Shown: positions 45,628-54,589 of the stretch, in pieces
Position numbering within the stretch: position 1 is the first letter of the stretch
Layout of the letters: every line of letters begins with the position of its first letter
Assembly: GCF_900112235.1 (NCBI RefSeq)
Contig: NZ_FOLH01000001.1
Coordinates: 496,001-560,000 of the forward strand
Origin: Marinospirillum celere
GTDB lineage: Bacteria > Pseudomonadota > Gammaproteobacteria > Pseudomonadales > Halomonadaceae
Length of the DNA stretch: 64,000 nt
Reading direction: 5' to 3'
Notes under the pieces: model-generated
Databases searched by the model: none
What the model was told of the DNA's origin: nothing
What the model saw: only the letters and a program-made list of their open reading frames with translations
Program-made: the position numbers and the translations under genes

Positions 45628-46083
45628 ATGTCAGAATCACAAAAAGTCATCATCTATACTGATGGAGCCTGTAAAGGTAACCCTGGCCCAGGTGGTTGGG
45701 GTGCCTGGCTTCGTTATGGCGGCAAGGAAAAAAGCCTCTGGGGTGGAGAAAATCCAACCACCAATAATCGTATGGAGCTACTGGCTGCTATCAAGGCGCT
45801 GGAAGCCCTGAAGCGTCCTTGTGACGTTGAGCTGCATACTGACTCTCAATATTTACGCCAGGGCATCACCCAGTGGATGGCAAATTGGAAGCGCAAAAAC
45901 TGGAAAACCGCAGGCGGTAGTGCAGTTAAAAATAAAGACCTTTGGCTGCGTTTGAACGAACAAGCCAACCAGCATTCTATTGACTGGCGCTGGGTGAAGG
46001 GACATGCCGGAGATCCAGGCAATGAAAAGGCTGATGAGCTGGCAAATCGGGGTGTCACTGATCCGCAGATGCAAGAAAGGTAA
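45628..46083 (+). CDS. rnhA: Ribonuclease HI
   Basis: The 151-residue enzyme degrades the RNA strand of RNA-DNA hybrids. Active-site carboxylates are in [17 protein letters not shown] (Asp near 11), [12 protein letters not shown] (Glu) and [12 protein letters not shown] (Asp), with the late DELAN Asp. The basic handle region [15 protein letters not shown] is present. Unlike E. coli, where rnhA and dnaQ are divergent, here dnaQ follows 12 bp downstream in the same direction, as in Pseudomonas. Confidence 0.97.
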   Translation: MSESQKVIIYTDGACKGNPGPGGWGAWLRYGGKEKSLWGGENPTTNNRMELLAAIKALEALKRPCDVELHTDSQYLRQGITQWMANWKRKNWKTAGGSAVKNKDLWLRLNEQANQHSIDWRWVKGHAGDPGNEKADELANRGVTDPQMQER

Positions 46084-46095
46084 AAAAGGTTAGTT

Positions 46096-46833
46096 ATGAG
46101 ACAAATAGTACTGGACACGGAAACCACGGGTATTGACCCCAAAGATGGGCACAAGCTAATAGAAATCGGCTGTGTTGAGCTGGTGGGGCGCAAGTTTACC
46201 GGCAACAACTTCCATGTTTACCTGAACCCGCAAAGGGAAGTTGACGAAGAAGCGGCACGTGTGCATGGCTTCACCTGGGAAATGCTTCAGGACAAGCCTT
46301 TGTTTGCAGCAGTAGCCGATGACTTCTTGGAATATGTCAAAGGGGGTGAGCTGCTGATTCATAACGCGCCCTTTGATGTGGGGTTTATCGATGCGGAATT
46401 GGAGTCGCTGAATCAGGCCTTGGGTGAAAAACGCTATGGACGCCTGGCTGATTATTGCAGCATTTTTGATACCCTGACCTTTGCGCGGCAACGCCATCCC
46501 GGGCAAAGAAACAGCCTGGATGCGCTTTGTAAACGCTATGAAGTCGACAATACCGGCCGAACCCTGCACGGCGCTTTGCTTGACTCGGAAATTTTGGCTG
46601 ATGTTTATCTAAATATGACTGGGGGTCAAACAGCCCTTTCTTTAAGTGATGACAGTGAAGGCTTGTCTGGCAGTCGTTCGGGCTCAACCACTAGCAGAAG
46701 GCCGTTGGATGCATCGCGCCCTGCCTTAAAAGTCATTCAACCTAGTGATCTGGAAATCCAGGCCCACCAAGCTAAATTACAAGAATTGCAACAAAAGGCC
46801 GGACACTGCCTTTGGATGGAGCAGGATAACTAA
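46096..46833 (+). CDS. dnaQ: DNA polymerase III epsilon (proofreading) subunit
   Basis: The 245-residue DEDDh 3'-5' exonuclease is the replicative proofreader. Exo motifs are VLDTETTGIDP (near residue 6), HNAPFDVGFIDAEL and HGALLDSEILADVYL. The C-terminal tail has QTALSL after the catalytic domain, resembling the beta-clamp-binding motif QTSMAF of E. coli epsilon, and a final helix for alpha-subunit contact. The stop overlaps the nudC start by one base (TAATG). Confidence 0.96.
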   Translation: MRQIVLDTETTGIDPKDGHKLIEIGCVELVGRKFTGNNFHVYLNPQREVDEEAARVHGFTWEMLQDKPLFAAVADDFLEYVKGGELLIHNAPFDVGFIDAELESLNQALGEKRYGRLADYCSIFDTLTFARQRHPGQRNSLDALCKRYEVDNTGRTLHGALLDSEILADVYLNMTGGQTALSLSDDSEGLSGSRSGSTTSRRPLDASRPALKVIQPSDLEIQAHQAKLQELQQKAGHCLWMEQDN

Positions 46834-47690
46834 TGTGGCACTCTTTGCAGGCTGACTTTCCCCAGCAGCTTCCACTGACAGACTTTGAGCGCGGCCCCCT
46901 GCGCCCTCAGCCGGGTGAGCCTGTGGCTTTGTTTCACTGGGGAGCAGGGCGTATTCAGGCGGTTAACTCAGCTGAACAACAGCTGCCAGCATGGCTGGAA
47001 CCCACCTTCTATAACCCTGAAAAACATGCCCGCCTGGTGGTGATGGGACGCTGGAAAGAGCGTCTTTTGCTGATTCGTGTTGCCACACCTGCTGAAGCCA
47101 AAAAAGAGGACTGGCCCGGATTAAGAAGTTGGTTGCTTCAGGCCAGTGCCGAAGAGTTTGATCTACTTGCCACTGCAGCAGGCCTGGCCTCTTGGGATGA
47201 GCAGCATCGTTACTGTGGACGTTGTGCAACCCCTACACGACCCAGAAACGATGAATTTTCCCGCGAATGTCCCCGTTGTCATCTGCGTCACTACCCTCGG
47301 GTCGCTCCCTGCATCATTACCCTGGTTTGGCGTGAAGATGCTCTGCTATTGGCACGTAGCCCACGTTTTGCGCCTGGAGTTTACTCCACCCTGGCTGGGT
47401 TTATTGAAACAGGGGAGTCGGCAGAGCAGGCTTTGCATCGTGAAGTTAAAGAAGAAGTAGGGGTTCAGGTCGGTAATCTACGTTACCTGGGCAGCCAGGC
47501 TTGGCCCTTCCCACATTCATTGATGCTGGGTTATTGGGCTGAGTACCAGGGTGGTGATATTCAATTGGAAGAAGAGGAAATTGAAGATGCCCAGTGGTTC
47601 CCCCTCGACCAATTGCCCGAATTACCACCCAAAAAGGCCATCTCACGTTACCTAATCGATAGCTTCCTGACCTGGCATTCGGGCAGATGA
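46833..47690 (+). CDS. nudC: NAD(+)/NADH pyrophosphatase, RNA deNADding enzyme NudC
   Basis: The 285-residue Nudix hydrolase cleaves NAD(H) and removes NAD caps from RNA. It has a four-cysteine zinc ribbon (YCGRCATPTRP...ECPRCH), the Nudix box GFIETGESAEQALHREVKEEVG, and the NADH-specific motif reading SQAWPFPHS (usual form SQPWPFPxS, so Pro is replaced by Ala). It is translationally coupled to dnaQ. Confidence 0.94.
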   Translation: MWHSLQADFPQQLPLTDFERGPLRPQPGEPVALFHWGAGRIQAVNSAEQQLPAWLEPTFYNPEKHARLVVMGRWKERLLLIRVATPAEAKKEDWPGLRSWLLQASAEEFDLLATAAGLASWDEQHRYCGRCATPTRPRNDEFSRECPRCHLRHYPRVAPCIITLVWREDALLLARSPRFAPGVYSTLAGFIETGESAEQALHREVKEEVGVQVGNLRYLGSQAWPFPHSLMLGYWAEYQGGDIQLEEEEIEDAQWFPLDQLPELPPKKAISRYLIDSFLTWHSGR

Positions 47691-47709
47691 CGCTCTGTTT
47701 GTCAAAGCA

Positions 47710-48375
47710 TTAAAAGGCAACTCTAAGTCCTGCTAGTGCAACGGAATAGTGAGATGAGTCGGTTCTGGCATCCCAGCTGCCACCTTTGCGATAAATAGCC
47801 ATGATGTCGAGAAAAGAGGTTACTCTTTGTGTTAGGCCAGCTTGAAAATCATATTCAAGAAATGCATTGGCATCCCAGTTGGTACTGAAAGGTTCAAGCA
47901 TCACATCAGCACCTAGGTAAGCTTTGGTCTTAGGTGTTAGCAGGTGCCCTAGATGCATGGTTACTCCTATGCCATAGCGATCAATAGGGCCTTCTGATTC
48001 ATTTTTATAAATAAAAGCGCCACCGGATAAGGCAACAGGAGGGCTCTTTTTTGGTGTGTCGTCATAACTAAAAGTATCTGCAAAAACACCTAGCCGAGTC
48101 GAACTGTACTCTTGCTTGCCTAGGTTAACTCCATTCACTTTAAGTGTATCTTCGACTTCAAAATGGCTTATATAGATGTTTTGGAAAGTTTTCCCTTCAT
48201 CTTGCCATCCACCAAGACCGACTGAGATAAAGCTGGCATCACTGCCTAACATATAGGTAGCAGTAGGCCATCGCTTTATCTTTTCTTTATTGTCGCTATT
48301 TTTCTCAGCAAGAGCCAGGCTGCTAAATGAATAGGTTAGTGCTAAGAGCAGTAAACATGATAGATGCTTTTTCAT
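47710..48375 (-). CDS. Outer-membrane beta-barrel protein of unknown function
   Basis: The 221-residue product has a signal peptide (~1-23, ending SLALA) and alternating polar/hydrophobic strands, and ends in RVAF, the C-terminal Phe typical of outer-membrane barrels. It resembles small porin-like proteins, but I recognise no named family. An AAGGAAA ribosome site precedes the ATG. It lies 35 bp downstream of another barrel gene and probably shares its structured leader. The tail is convergent with nudC. Confidence 0.65.
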   Translation of the reverse strand: MKKHLSCLLLLALTYSFSSLALAEKNSDNKEKIKRWPTATYMLGSDASFISVGLGGWQDEGKTFQNIYISHFEVEDTLKVNGVNLGKQEYSSTRLGVFADTFSYDDTPKKSPPVALSGGAFIYKNESEGPIDRYGIGVTMHLGHLLTPKTKAYLGADVMLEPFSTNWDANAFLEYDFQAGLTQRVTSFLDIMAIYRKGGSWDARTDSSHYSVALAGLRVAF

Positions 48376-48410
48376 AAATTTCCTTATCTAGGTGTAGAGT
48401 GCTGGAGTGA

Positions 48411-49040
48411 TTAAAAGTGAAAGCGCCAAGCAAGAGTAAGCTGCCGATCGTCGTAGTCAGTAAAGGCTAAATAGTAGTTGCGGCGGCTATTGGTTCTGAT
48501 GTCCAAGGCTGCATGAATGGCGGAATCATTCTTTACATCTAGGTTTAAGTTTTTGTAACCTAGTTTGAAAGCAAGCGAATGATCAAACCGGTAGATAAAC
48601 CCTAGGTCGCTTCCCCTTCCATCATTGTTAGCACTTGAGCAACTGGATCCACAAGCTTCAACCTCACGCTTTACTCGATAGAGTTTTCCGTATAAATCCA
48701 AGTTATTCGATAAAGTTAACTGGGTTCCACCACCATAATAAGATCTTTTGACAGTAAGTTCAGCACCCCCTTCCCTGTCCATAAAATACTCAGTTTCATA
48801 AAATGCAAATAGGGGTTTTACAGGCTGTAAAGATATTGAAATGTTGAGTCCAGGTAAGCGGCTAAAGCTCTCTTGGCTTTGGTGGCTGGTTGTCACCTGA
48901 CTTTCTTCATTCAGTGTTAGGATGCTGAAGCCAAGTTGTAAGTAGCTAAAATCCTTGTTCTCTGAATGGGCAGGTAGCGACAAGGAAATAAGAGTTAAGA
49001 AAATTGAGATGGTTTTTAAGCCTGGAATGGATCTGTGCAT
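48411..49040 (-). CDS. Outer-membrane beta-barrel protein, unknown function
   Basis: The ~209-residue protein has a signal peptide (IFLTLISLSLPAHS) and amphipathic strands ending in WRFHF, again a terminal aromatic barrel signature. EACGSSCSS gives a likely periplasmic or extracellular disulfide. I use ATG 49040, which has an AAGGAG site 9 nt upstream. A longer frame reaching 49142 would translate the structured leader and adds residues before the signal peptide. It shares general features with the downstream barrel gene but is not an obvious duplicate. Confidence 0.68.
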   Translation of the reverse strand: MHRSIPGLKTISIFLTLISLSLPAHSENKDFSYLQLGFSILTLNEESQVTTSHQSQESFSRLPGLNISISLQPVKPLFAFYETEYFMDREGGAELTVKRSYYGGGTQLTLSNNLDLYGKLYRVKREVEACGSSCSSANNDGRGSDLGFIYRFDHSLAFKLGYKNLNLDVKNDSAIHAALDIRTNSRRNYYLAFTDYDDRQLTLAWRFHF

Positions 49041-49139
49041 CCAGCTTCTCCTTATGATCCGGGTTACATCCGTAGCCGCGCAACCTTTGAGTTTCAAGGC
49101 TGAGCGCCTTAAGTGATGGGGATGGCTTAACCTATATAT
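49041..49139 (-). ncRNA. Structured 5' leader (candidate riboswitch or cis-regulatory RNA)
   Basis: In minus-strand sense, GGTTA-AGC-CATCC (+ 49120-49132) pairs with GGATGTAACC (+ 49062-49071), forming a 10-bp long-range stem with a 3-nt bulge. It encloses an AAGGC/GCCTT hairpin (49096-49110) and a CTCAAAGG-containing segment. A TATATA box lies just upstream of the 5' arm. The AAGGAG ribosome site begins ~10 nt after the 3' arm. The whole leader is thus a closed structure next to the ribosome site of an outer-membrane operon. I could not match it to a known class by eye. Confidence 0.5.
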
Positions 49140-49246
49140 CAAAAAGGTATTCTGTGTTGTTGGTCTCTCCTCTAAGGGTCACCTTAACGTAATATAAAGA
49201 GGAGAGAAGTATCTTAGATTAAAAATAGAATTTCAAGGCTTGGCCG

Positions 49247-49723
49247 CTAACCGCGCTTACACCGGGTGATGAAATTTTCCCGTGTATGCTTGAGGTGAAG
49301 GTCACGATTGGTTAGTTGCAGGATTTCAAAACGGTCACTGCTTTGTGCGTTGTTAAATTGGTCGGCTTTGAGGATACCCAGGTCATGAAACTGCTGGGCG
49401 GTGGCATTGTCGGGTCGAAATTCACTGTTGCGGGTTTCGATGAGTAGATGGCCGTTTTCGATGCTCCAGTCACCATCACCACGAAAGCGATAGAGTAGCT
49501 GGTTTCCGGCAAATTCAGCTTGCAGGCTTCCCCCGAGATTAAATTGTCGATTCGGGGAAAACTGGTGCTCATAGTCCAGTTGTACTATCACTTGAGGGTC
49601 AGGGTGTAAACGTTGCTGGCATTGCCAAGTGCCTGTAATCTGGCCTGCATCTGCATGTAGGTTGCTTGACAGTGTTCCCAGCAGCAAAAGGGCTGCGCCT
49701 GCTAGAAAGGGTTTTGGATGCAT
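49247..49723 (-). CDS. Secreted protein of unknown function
   Basis: The 158-residue product has a signal peptide (~1-24, ending NLHADA) and a beta-rich mature part starting GTWQCQQRL. A C-terminal cysteine (TRCKRG) could pair with the cysteine near the mature start. The overall pattern resembles lipocalin-like or membrane-bound-lysozyme-inhibitor-sized periplasmic proteins, but no family can be assigned. AGGAG lies upstream of the ATG. It sits alone, divergent from topA. Confidence 0.68.
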   Translation of the reverse strand: MHPKPFLAGAALLLLGTLSSNLHADAGQITGTWQCQQRLHPDPQVIVQLDYEHQFSPNRQFNLGGSLQAEFAGNQLLYRFRGDGDWSIENGHLLIETRNSEFRPDNATAQQFHDLGILKADQFNNAQSSDRFEILQLTNRDLHLKHTRENFITRCKRG

Positions 49724-49941
49724 TTTGTTCTCCTGGATTGAAGGCCTTTTCTACCATTTTTTACAGGAGGCTGTCAGTCACTTTTATTCGTAGCAGGCTG
49801 GAAACCTGACCAATGCTAGGTTACTGTAGTGCCCTTTTGGGCCAGGTTACGTCTGAAATCTAGCGGTTTCGCCAGTTTTCATACCTAAGCTGGTTACTTG
49901 GATTGCATCCGATATTTCATTTTTACAGGATAGTCACAGGA

Positions 49942-52548
49942 ATGGGTAAATCACTGGTCATTGTCGAATCACCGGCCAAAGCCAAGACCATCAACAAATA
50001 TCTGGGTAACGACTTTATTGTCAAATCCAGTGTCGGTCATATCCGCGATCTGCCAGTTAGTGGCAGTGGCAAGACCAACCGCAGCAAAGCGGGAGGCAAA
50101 AAAAGCACTACTACGGACAAAAAGAAGAAGGCACAAGAGCAGTTGGTTGCCCGCATGGGGATAGACCCTGAGCAGGGTTGGAAAGCCCATTATGAAATCC
50201 TGCCTGGTAAGGAAAAGGTTGTTAGTGAGCTTAAAAAACTCGCCAAAGATGCCGACACCATCTATCTGGCAACGGATTTGGATCGCGAAGGGGAAGCCAT
50301 TGCCTGGCACCTGCGCGAATCTCTGGGCGGAGATGACACCCGCTATCGTCGAGTGGTATTCAATGAAATAACCAAAAAGGCGATTACCCAGGCGTTTGAA
50401 GATCCTGGGCGCTTGGATATCAACCGGGTGAATGCGCAACAGGCAAGGCGTTTTCTGGACCGGGTGGTTGGTTACATGGTATCGCCGCTGCTCTGGTCTA
50501 AGGTGGCGCGAGGCCTTTCAGCTGGCAGAGTGCAATCAGTTGCGGTACGCCTGATTGTCGAGCGCGAAAGAGAAATTCGTGCGTTTATTCCCGAAGAATA
50601 CTGGGATATAGCGGCCCACCTGGAAAACCAGAAGCAAAGCCTCCTGTCCTGCATGGTGGTGAAGAAGGCTGGAAAAACCTTCCGGCCTGGTAATAAAGAA
50701 GAAACGGATCAGGCTTTAGCCGAACTCCAGCCAGCCAGCTATCAGGTTGCGGACCGCGAAGACAAGCCAACTTCCAGCCGTCCTGGTGCTCCTTATATCA
50801 CTTCAACCCTGCAGCAGGCAGCCAGTACCCGTCTGGGCTTTTCAGTTAAAAAGACCATGACTCTTGCTCAGCGACTTTATGAGGCCGGGCATATCACCTA
50901 TATGCGTACTGACTCCACCAACCTTTCTCAGGAAGCAGTGGAAAATTGCCGCAATTGGATAGGCAAAGAATTGGGTGAACGCTACCTGCCAGAGAAGCCC
51001 AACTCCTACTCCAGCAAAGAAGGGGCTCAAGAGGCACACGAAGCGATCCGGCCATCCAATGTTAAGCTGCAGGGCAAAGACCTTACCGGTATGGAAAGGG
51101 ACGCCCAGCGTCTTTATGAGTTGATCTGGCGGCAATTTGTGGCCTGTCAGATGCCGCCGGCTCGCTACCTGTCATCGACCATGACGGTTAAAGCTGCCGA
51201 CTATGAACTGAAAGCCAAGGGTAGGGTATTGCAGTTTGATGGTTTCACCCGCATTCAGCCACCTTCTGGCAAGCAGGCAGAAGACCAGGAGCTGCCGGAT
51301 GTAAAAGTGGGTGAACAACTGAAGCTGAACCAGTTGGAACCCAAGCAGCATTTTACCAAGCCACCCGCACGTTTTACCGAAGCTGCCCTGGTAAAAGAAT
51401 TGGAAAAACGGGGTATCGGGCGTCCTTCCACCTATGCCTCGATTATTTCCACGATTCAGGACCGCGGTTATGTGAAGCTGGAAAACCGCCGTTTTTATGC
51501 GGAAAAGATGGGTGATATCGTCACTGATCGCCTAGTGGAATCCTTTCAGGATTTGCTGGATTACAGCTTTACAGCCCGTATGGAAGACTCGCTGGATGCG
51601 GTTGCTGAAGGTGGCGAAGAATGGAAGCGTTTGTTGGATCGCTTCTATGCAGATTTCAAGCAGCAGCTGGAAAAAGCCCAATCCAGCGAAGGAATGCGAC
51701 CCAACCAGCCAGTAGATACCGATATTGATTGCCCGACTTGTGGCCGTCATATGCAAATCCGAATTGCTTCGACGGGAACCTTTCTGGGTTGTTCAGGCTA
51801 TGCGTTGCCTCCCAAAGAGCGTTGTAAAACAACTATCAACCTGATGCCAGGGGATGAGTTTGTAGCGGCCGATGCCGATGATGAAGCTGAAGCCCAGGCT
51901 CTAAGAGCCAAGCGCCGCTGCCACAAGTGTGGTACAGCTATGGAAAGCTTTATTATCGATGAAAAGCGCAAGCTGCATATCTGCGGCAATAGTCCGGATT
52001 GTGATGGCTACCAGATAGAAGAAGGCCAGTTCAAACTCAAGGGTTATGATGGCCCAACGATAGAGTGCGACAAATGTGGCAGCGAAATGCAGCTGAAAAC
52101 CGGCCGTTTTGGCAAATACTTTGGTTGCACCAATAGTGAATGCAAGAACACCCGCAAGCTGTTGAAAAATGGTGAGCCTGCACCCCCCAAAATGGATCCG
52201 GTGCCCATGCCTGAGCTACAGTGCCAAAAGGTTGATGATCACTATGTGTTAAGAGATGGTGCCAGTGGGCTTTTCCTGGCGGCCAGCCAGTTTCCCAAGA
52301 AAAGGGAAACCCGTCCGCCCTTGGTGAGTGAAATCAAGCCGCATAAGGATGAAATTGATCCCAAGCATCACTATATTTTGGAGGCTCCTGAAGCTGATTC
52401 GGAAGGTAACCCTACCGTGGTTCGCTTCTCACGCAAATCCAAAGAGCAGTATGTTCAGGCTGAAAAGGATGGTAAATCAACCGGCTTCCGGGCTTTCTGG
52501 GATGGCAGCCAGTGGCGTATTGAAGACAAGTCAGCAGGTAAAAAGTAG
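49942..52548 (+). CDS. topA: DNA topoisomerase I
   Basis: This type IA topoisomerase relaxes negative supercoils. The 868-residue protein begins [22 protein letters not shown] (TOPRIM), with [14 protein letters not shown] acidic metal ligands. The active-site Tyr320 is in ITYMRTDST. Three C-terminal four-cysteine zinc ribbons (starting [16 protein letters not shown] and CDKCGSEM) are followed by TopA C-terminal repeats. ATG 49942 was preferred to an upstream in-frame GTG/ATG-type start because homologues begin [11 protein letters not shown]. Its stop overlaps the next gene by one base. Confidence 0.96.
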   Translation: MGKSLVIVESPAKAKTINKYLGNDFIVKSSVGHIRDLPVSGSGKTNRSKAGGKKSTTTDKKKKAQEQLVARMGIDPEQGWKAHYEILPGKEKVVSELKKLAKDADTIYLATDLDREGEAIAWHLRESLGGDDTRYRRVVFNEITKKAITQAFEDPGRLDINRVNAQQARRFLDRVVGYMVSPLLWSKVARGLSAGRVQSVAVRLIVEREREIRAFIPEEYWDIAAHLENQKQSLLSCMVVKKAGKTFRPGNKEETDQALAELQPASYQVADREDKPTSSRPGAPYITSTLQQAASTRLGFSVKKTMTLAQRLYEAGHITYMRTDSTNLSQEAVENCRNWIGKELGERYLPEKPNSYSSKEGAQEAHEAIRPSNVKLQGKDLTGMERDAQRLYELIWRQFVACQMPPARYLSSTMTVKAADYELKAKGRVLQFDGFTRIQPPSGKQAEDQELPDVKVGEQLKLNQLEPKQHFTKPPARFTEAALVKELEKRGIGRPSTYASIISTIQDRGYVKLENRRFYAEKMGDIVTDRLVESFQDLLDYSFTARMEDSLDAVAEGGEEWKRLLDRFYADFKQQLEKAQSSEGMRPNQPVDTDIDCPTCGRHMQIRIASTGTFLGCSGYALPPKERCKTTINLMPGDEFVAADADDEAEAQALRAKRRCHKCGTAMESFIIDEKRKLHICGNSPDCDGYQIEEGQFKLKGYDGPTIECDKCGSEMQLKTGRFGKYFGCTNSECKNTRKLLKNGEPAPPKMDPVPMPELQCQKVDDHYVLRDGASGLFLAASQFPKKRETRPPLVSEIKPHKDEIDPKHHYILEAPEADSEGNPTVVRFSRKSKEQYVQAEKDGKSTGFRAFWDGSQWRIEDKSAGKK

Positions 52549-53093
52549 TGATTCAGGCGCAGCGTCGACGCGTTAATCAAAAACTCTATCAGGCTGAGTT
52601 GCTGCTTAAAGCAGCTCAGCAGTCTGAAAATGAGTTGAATCTTGTCGCTTGGCAGCAAGCCTGCCATGAAGCTGCTTTGAATGCTTTGGAAGCTGCCCAG
52701 TTAGCCTTTCTCAGAGAAGTGGCTGCGGTTTACCGTCTGCCGGTACAGGCAGTTAGTCGGCCTGAGGACTTGCAAAACCTGGCCGAGGAGCGTCAACAGC
52801 GGCTCCCTGAGCTGCAACACTTGCAGGGGGCCTGGAGAGACCCGGTCCACCCGTTAAGTCGCCTGGAGCCCGCTTTGAAAGCGTTGAGGCAGACTCCAGC
52901 TGCTGATGAGGCGCCTCAAGCGGGCGAATGGATGCCTGAGTTTGCTGAAGAGACCCAGCCCAGCCTGATTCCGCTGGTTGCAGAAGAAGATTTTGCTAGT
53001 TTGGAAGAAAAACAGCTGGCCGAAGCAAGTCTGATGCTTAAGGCCCTTAAAGAATTGCTCCAGGAACTGCGTGAACAGCTGCTGGAGCAATAA
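52548..53093 (+). CDS. Conserved small protein of the topA-lexA region (DUF6586-like)
   Basis: The 181-residue, Leu/Gln/Glu-rich, mostly helical protein has no signal peptide. Starting GTG in the topA stop (TAGTG), it is translationally coupled to topA. Pseudomonas genomes carry a similar-sized hypothetical between topA and the sulA-lexA pair; I infer equivalence from position and composition (N-terminal RVNQKLYQAELLLKAA). Function is unknown. No SulA is found between it and lexA here. Confidence 0.7.
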   Translation: MIQAQRRRVNQKLYQAELLLKAAQQSENELNLVAWQQACHEAALNALEAAQLAFLREVAAVYRLPVQAVSRPEDLQNLAEERQQRLPELQHLQGAWRDPVHPLSRLEPALKALRQTPAADEAPQAGEWMPEFAEETQPSLIPLVAEEDFASLEEKQLAEASLMLKALKELLQELREQLLEQ

Positions 53094-53118
53094 CTGGCGT
53101 GCAAGCCAGTAGAAACTA

Positions 53119-53745
53119 TCACTGCAGGTTTTGGTTAAAGCTATCACGAATCAAGCCAACTGCTAGGCCTTCAATGTTCAGGCTGCCCTGGGTCAGATCA
53201 ACCTGAATGGGTTGAAAGTCTTCATTTTCAGGCAGTAGCCAAACGGTACTCCCTTCCTGTTTAAAGCGTTTGACGGTGACTTCATTATCAATACGGGCAA
53301 CAACCAGCTGGCCATTCTTAGGCGCTTCCTGAGTGCGATGAACGGCGAGCAGATCACCCTCCATAATACCGATATCCTTCATGCTCAAGCCTTTCACTCT
53401 GAGCAGGTAGTCTGCTTTGGGTGAAAAGGAGTTCGGGTCCAACTGAAGATGAAAGTCAATATTCTCCTGGGCGAGCAGAGGGCTACCCGCAGCAACCTGG
53501 CCCAAAACAGGTAAACCATCTTCCTTGGGCGGCTCTTTAGGCAAGCGCAGCCCGCGAGAAGTGCCGGGCATCATTTCGATCGCCCCTTTTTTGGCCAGCG
53601 CTTTAAGGTGCTCTTCCGCGGCATTGGGTGATTTGAAGCCAAGCAGTTTGGAAATTTCTGCCCGCGTGGGTGGCATTCCTCTTTCCTGCATCGTTTGCTT
53701 AACGATATCCAGCACTTCTTGCTGGCGTTTGGTCAGTTTTTGCAT
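53119..53745 (-). CDS. lexA: SOS repressor LexA
   Basis: The 208-residue repressor and self-cleaving S24 peptidase has an N-terminal winged helix ([34 protein letters not shown]). The Ala86-Gly87 cleavage site is in VAAGSPL, and the Ser121/Lys159 dyad lies in KGLSMKDIG and TVKRF. Cleavage is triggered by RecA filaments. Upstream (53784-53833) are two sites resembling LexA boxes, consistent with autoregulation. Confidence 0.96.
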   Translation of the reverse strand: MQKLTKRQQEVLDIVKQTMQERGMPPTRAEISKLLGFKSPNAAEEHLKALAKKGAIEMMPGTSRGLRLPKEPPKEDGLPVLGQVAAGSPLLAQENIDFHLQLDPNSFSPKADYLLRVKGLSMKDIGIMEGDLLAVHRTQEAPKNGQLVVARIDNEVTVKRFKQEGSTVWLLPENEDFQPIQVDLTQGSLNIEGLAVGLIRDSFNQNLQ

Positions 53746-53783
53746 GGCTTCAATTCCCGGTAATTGGCTGAAAGGGTATCCAG

Positions 53784-53833
53784 TTAGATGGATATACAGC
53801 TGGTCGGCTGACCAGCACTAGCTTTCTATACAG
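53784..53833 (-). promoter_or_regulatory. Probable LexA (SOS) operators and a central dyad upstream of lexA
   Basis: On the minus strand, CTGTATAGAAAGCTAG (53818-53833) fits CTG-N10-CAG with one mismatch and keeps the CTGTATA half. CTGTATATCCATCTAA (53784-53799) has a strong left half and weak right half. Between them lies the perfect dyad GCTGGTC-GGCT-GACCAGC (53799-53816). Two boxes are usual for autoregulated lexA. Confidence 0.55.
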
Positions 53834-53866
53834 TATTCTAGCCTGTTACCGGTTGATTAGTAAAGA

Positions 53867-54571
53867 TTAATCGAGCAGCTCAAATACCACTCTGACCTGC
53901 GCAGAGATTTCCACCAAGCCAGGTTCCATCACCGGCGCTGATTCGCGTGCGCTAGTGGCGCTCATCACAGCTGAACGGGGCTGGATGCCTGGGCCGGAAA
54001 CTTCTTCAACCTGAAGTGCCTTACCCAGAGTCTGACCCAAGGTGCTCGCCATGATTTCAGCCTTGGCTTGGGCATCTTCAATAGCCGCCTGCAAAGCGGG
54101 ATTGCGCTGGCTGGCCGTTTCAGTGCTGTGGTAGTGCAGAGGGCCTAGCTGGGTAGGTTCGCCCTGGCTGATTTTCTCAATCCATTCGCCAGCCATTTCA
54201 ACGGGTAAATCCAGGATTTTCAAATCGCGGGTTGCGGTATAGCCCACAATTTGCCAGCTTTCATCACGGCGCTGTTGTTTGGGGTGAACGCGGACCTGGC
54301 CGGCTTCCAAACGGGCTTCATCCGGTAGTTGGCGTCTTAGGTTGCGCAGCAGATTGCCAAAACGGGACTCCAGTTCCTGTAAGGCCAGGCGGGAATCCTG
54401 GTGCTCACTACTGAAGTTGGCATGAATATCAATGCGGTCGGCTTGCAGGGTTATTTTTGCTTCGCCCTGAGTTTTCAAATGGGCTTGGGGTGCCCAATTA
54501 CCCGCAGTGGCGCTGGTAGCCAAGCCTAGAGTTAATAACAAACCACCGAAGAAGGCTAGGTAGTTTTTCAT
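53867..54571 (-). CDS. Periplasmic SIMPL (DUF541) domain protein
   Basis: The ~234-residue exported protein has a signal peptide (~1-24, ending SATAG) followed by a SIMPL domain. KTQGEAKITLQADRIDIHANF and the late ISAQVRVVFEL strand are typical of the family (E. coli YggE, BP26). These form oligomeric rings, and YggE has been linked to oxidative-stress tolerance. ATG 54571 follows a strong AAGGAG. The upstream in-frame GTG at 54589 precedes that ribosome site and is not used. Confidence 0.88.
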   Translation of the reverse strand: MKNYLAFFGGLLLTLGLATSATAGNWAPQAHLKTQGEAKITLQADRIDIHANFSSEHQDSRLALQELESRFGNLLRNLRRQLPDEARLEAGQVRVHPKQQRRDESWQIVGYTATRDLKILDLPVEMAGEWIEKISQGEPTQLGPLHYHSTETASQRNPALQAAIEDAQAKAEIMASTLGQTLGKALQVEEVSGPGIQPRSAVMSATSARESAPVMEPGLVEISAQVRVVFELLD

Positions 54572-54589
54572 GGGTTTCTCCTTGTTCAC

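Noticed and set aside
49041-49139. Calling the structured leader a c-di-GMP-I (GEMM) riboswitch
   Set aside because: CTCAAAGG and GGCTA superficially recall the GEMM core, but the GCACAGGGCAAACC and GGGACGCAAAGCC blocks and paired P2/P3 helices are not matched. Left unassigned.
49041-49142. Longer N-terminal extension of the barrel gene beginning at 49142
   Set aside because: The extension would be translated from the structured leader and precede the signal peptide. The internal ATG at 49040 has an excellent AAGGAG site.
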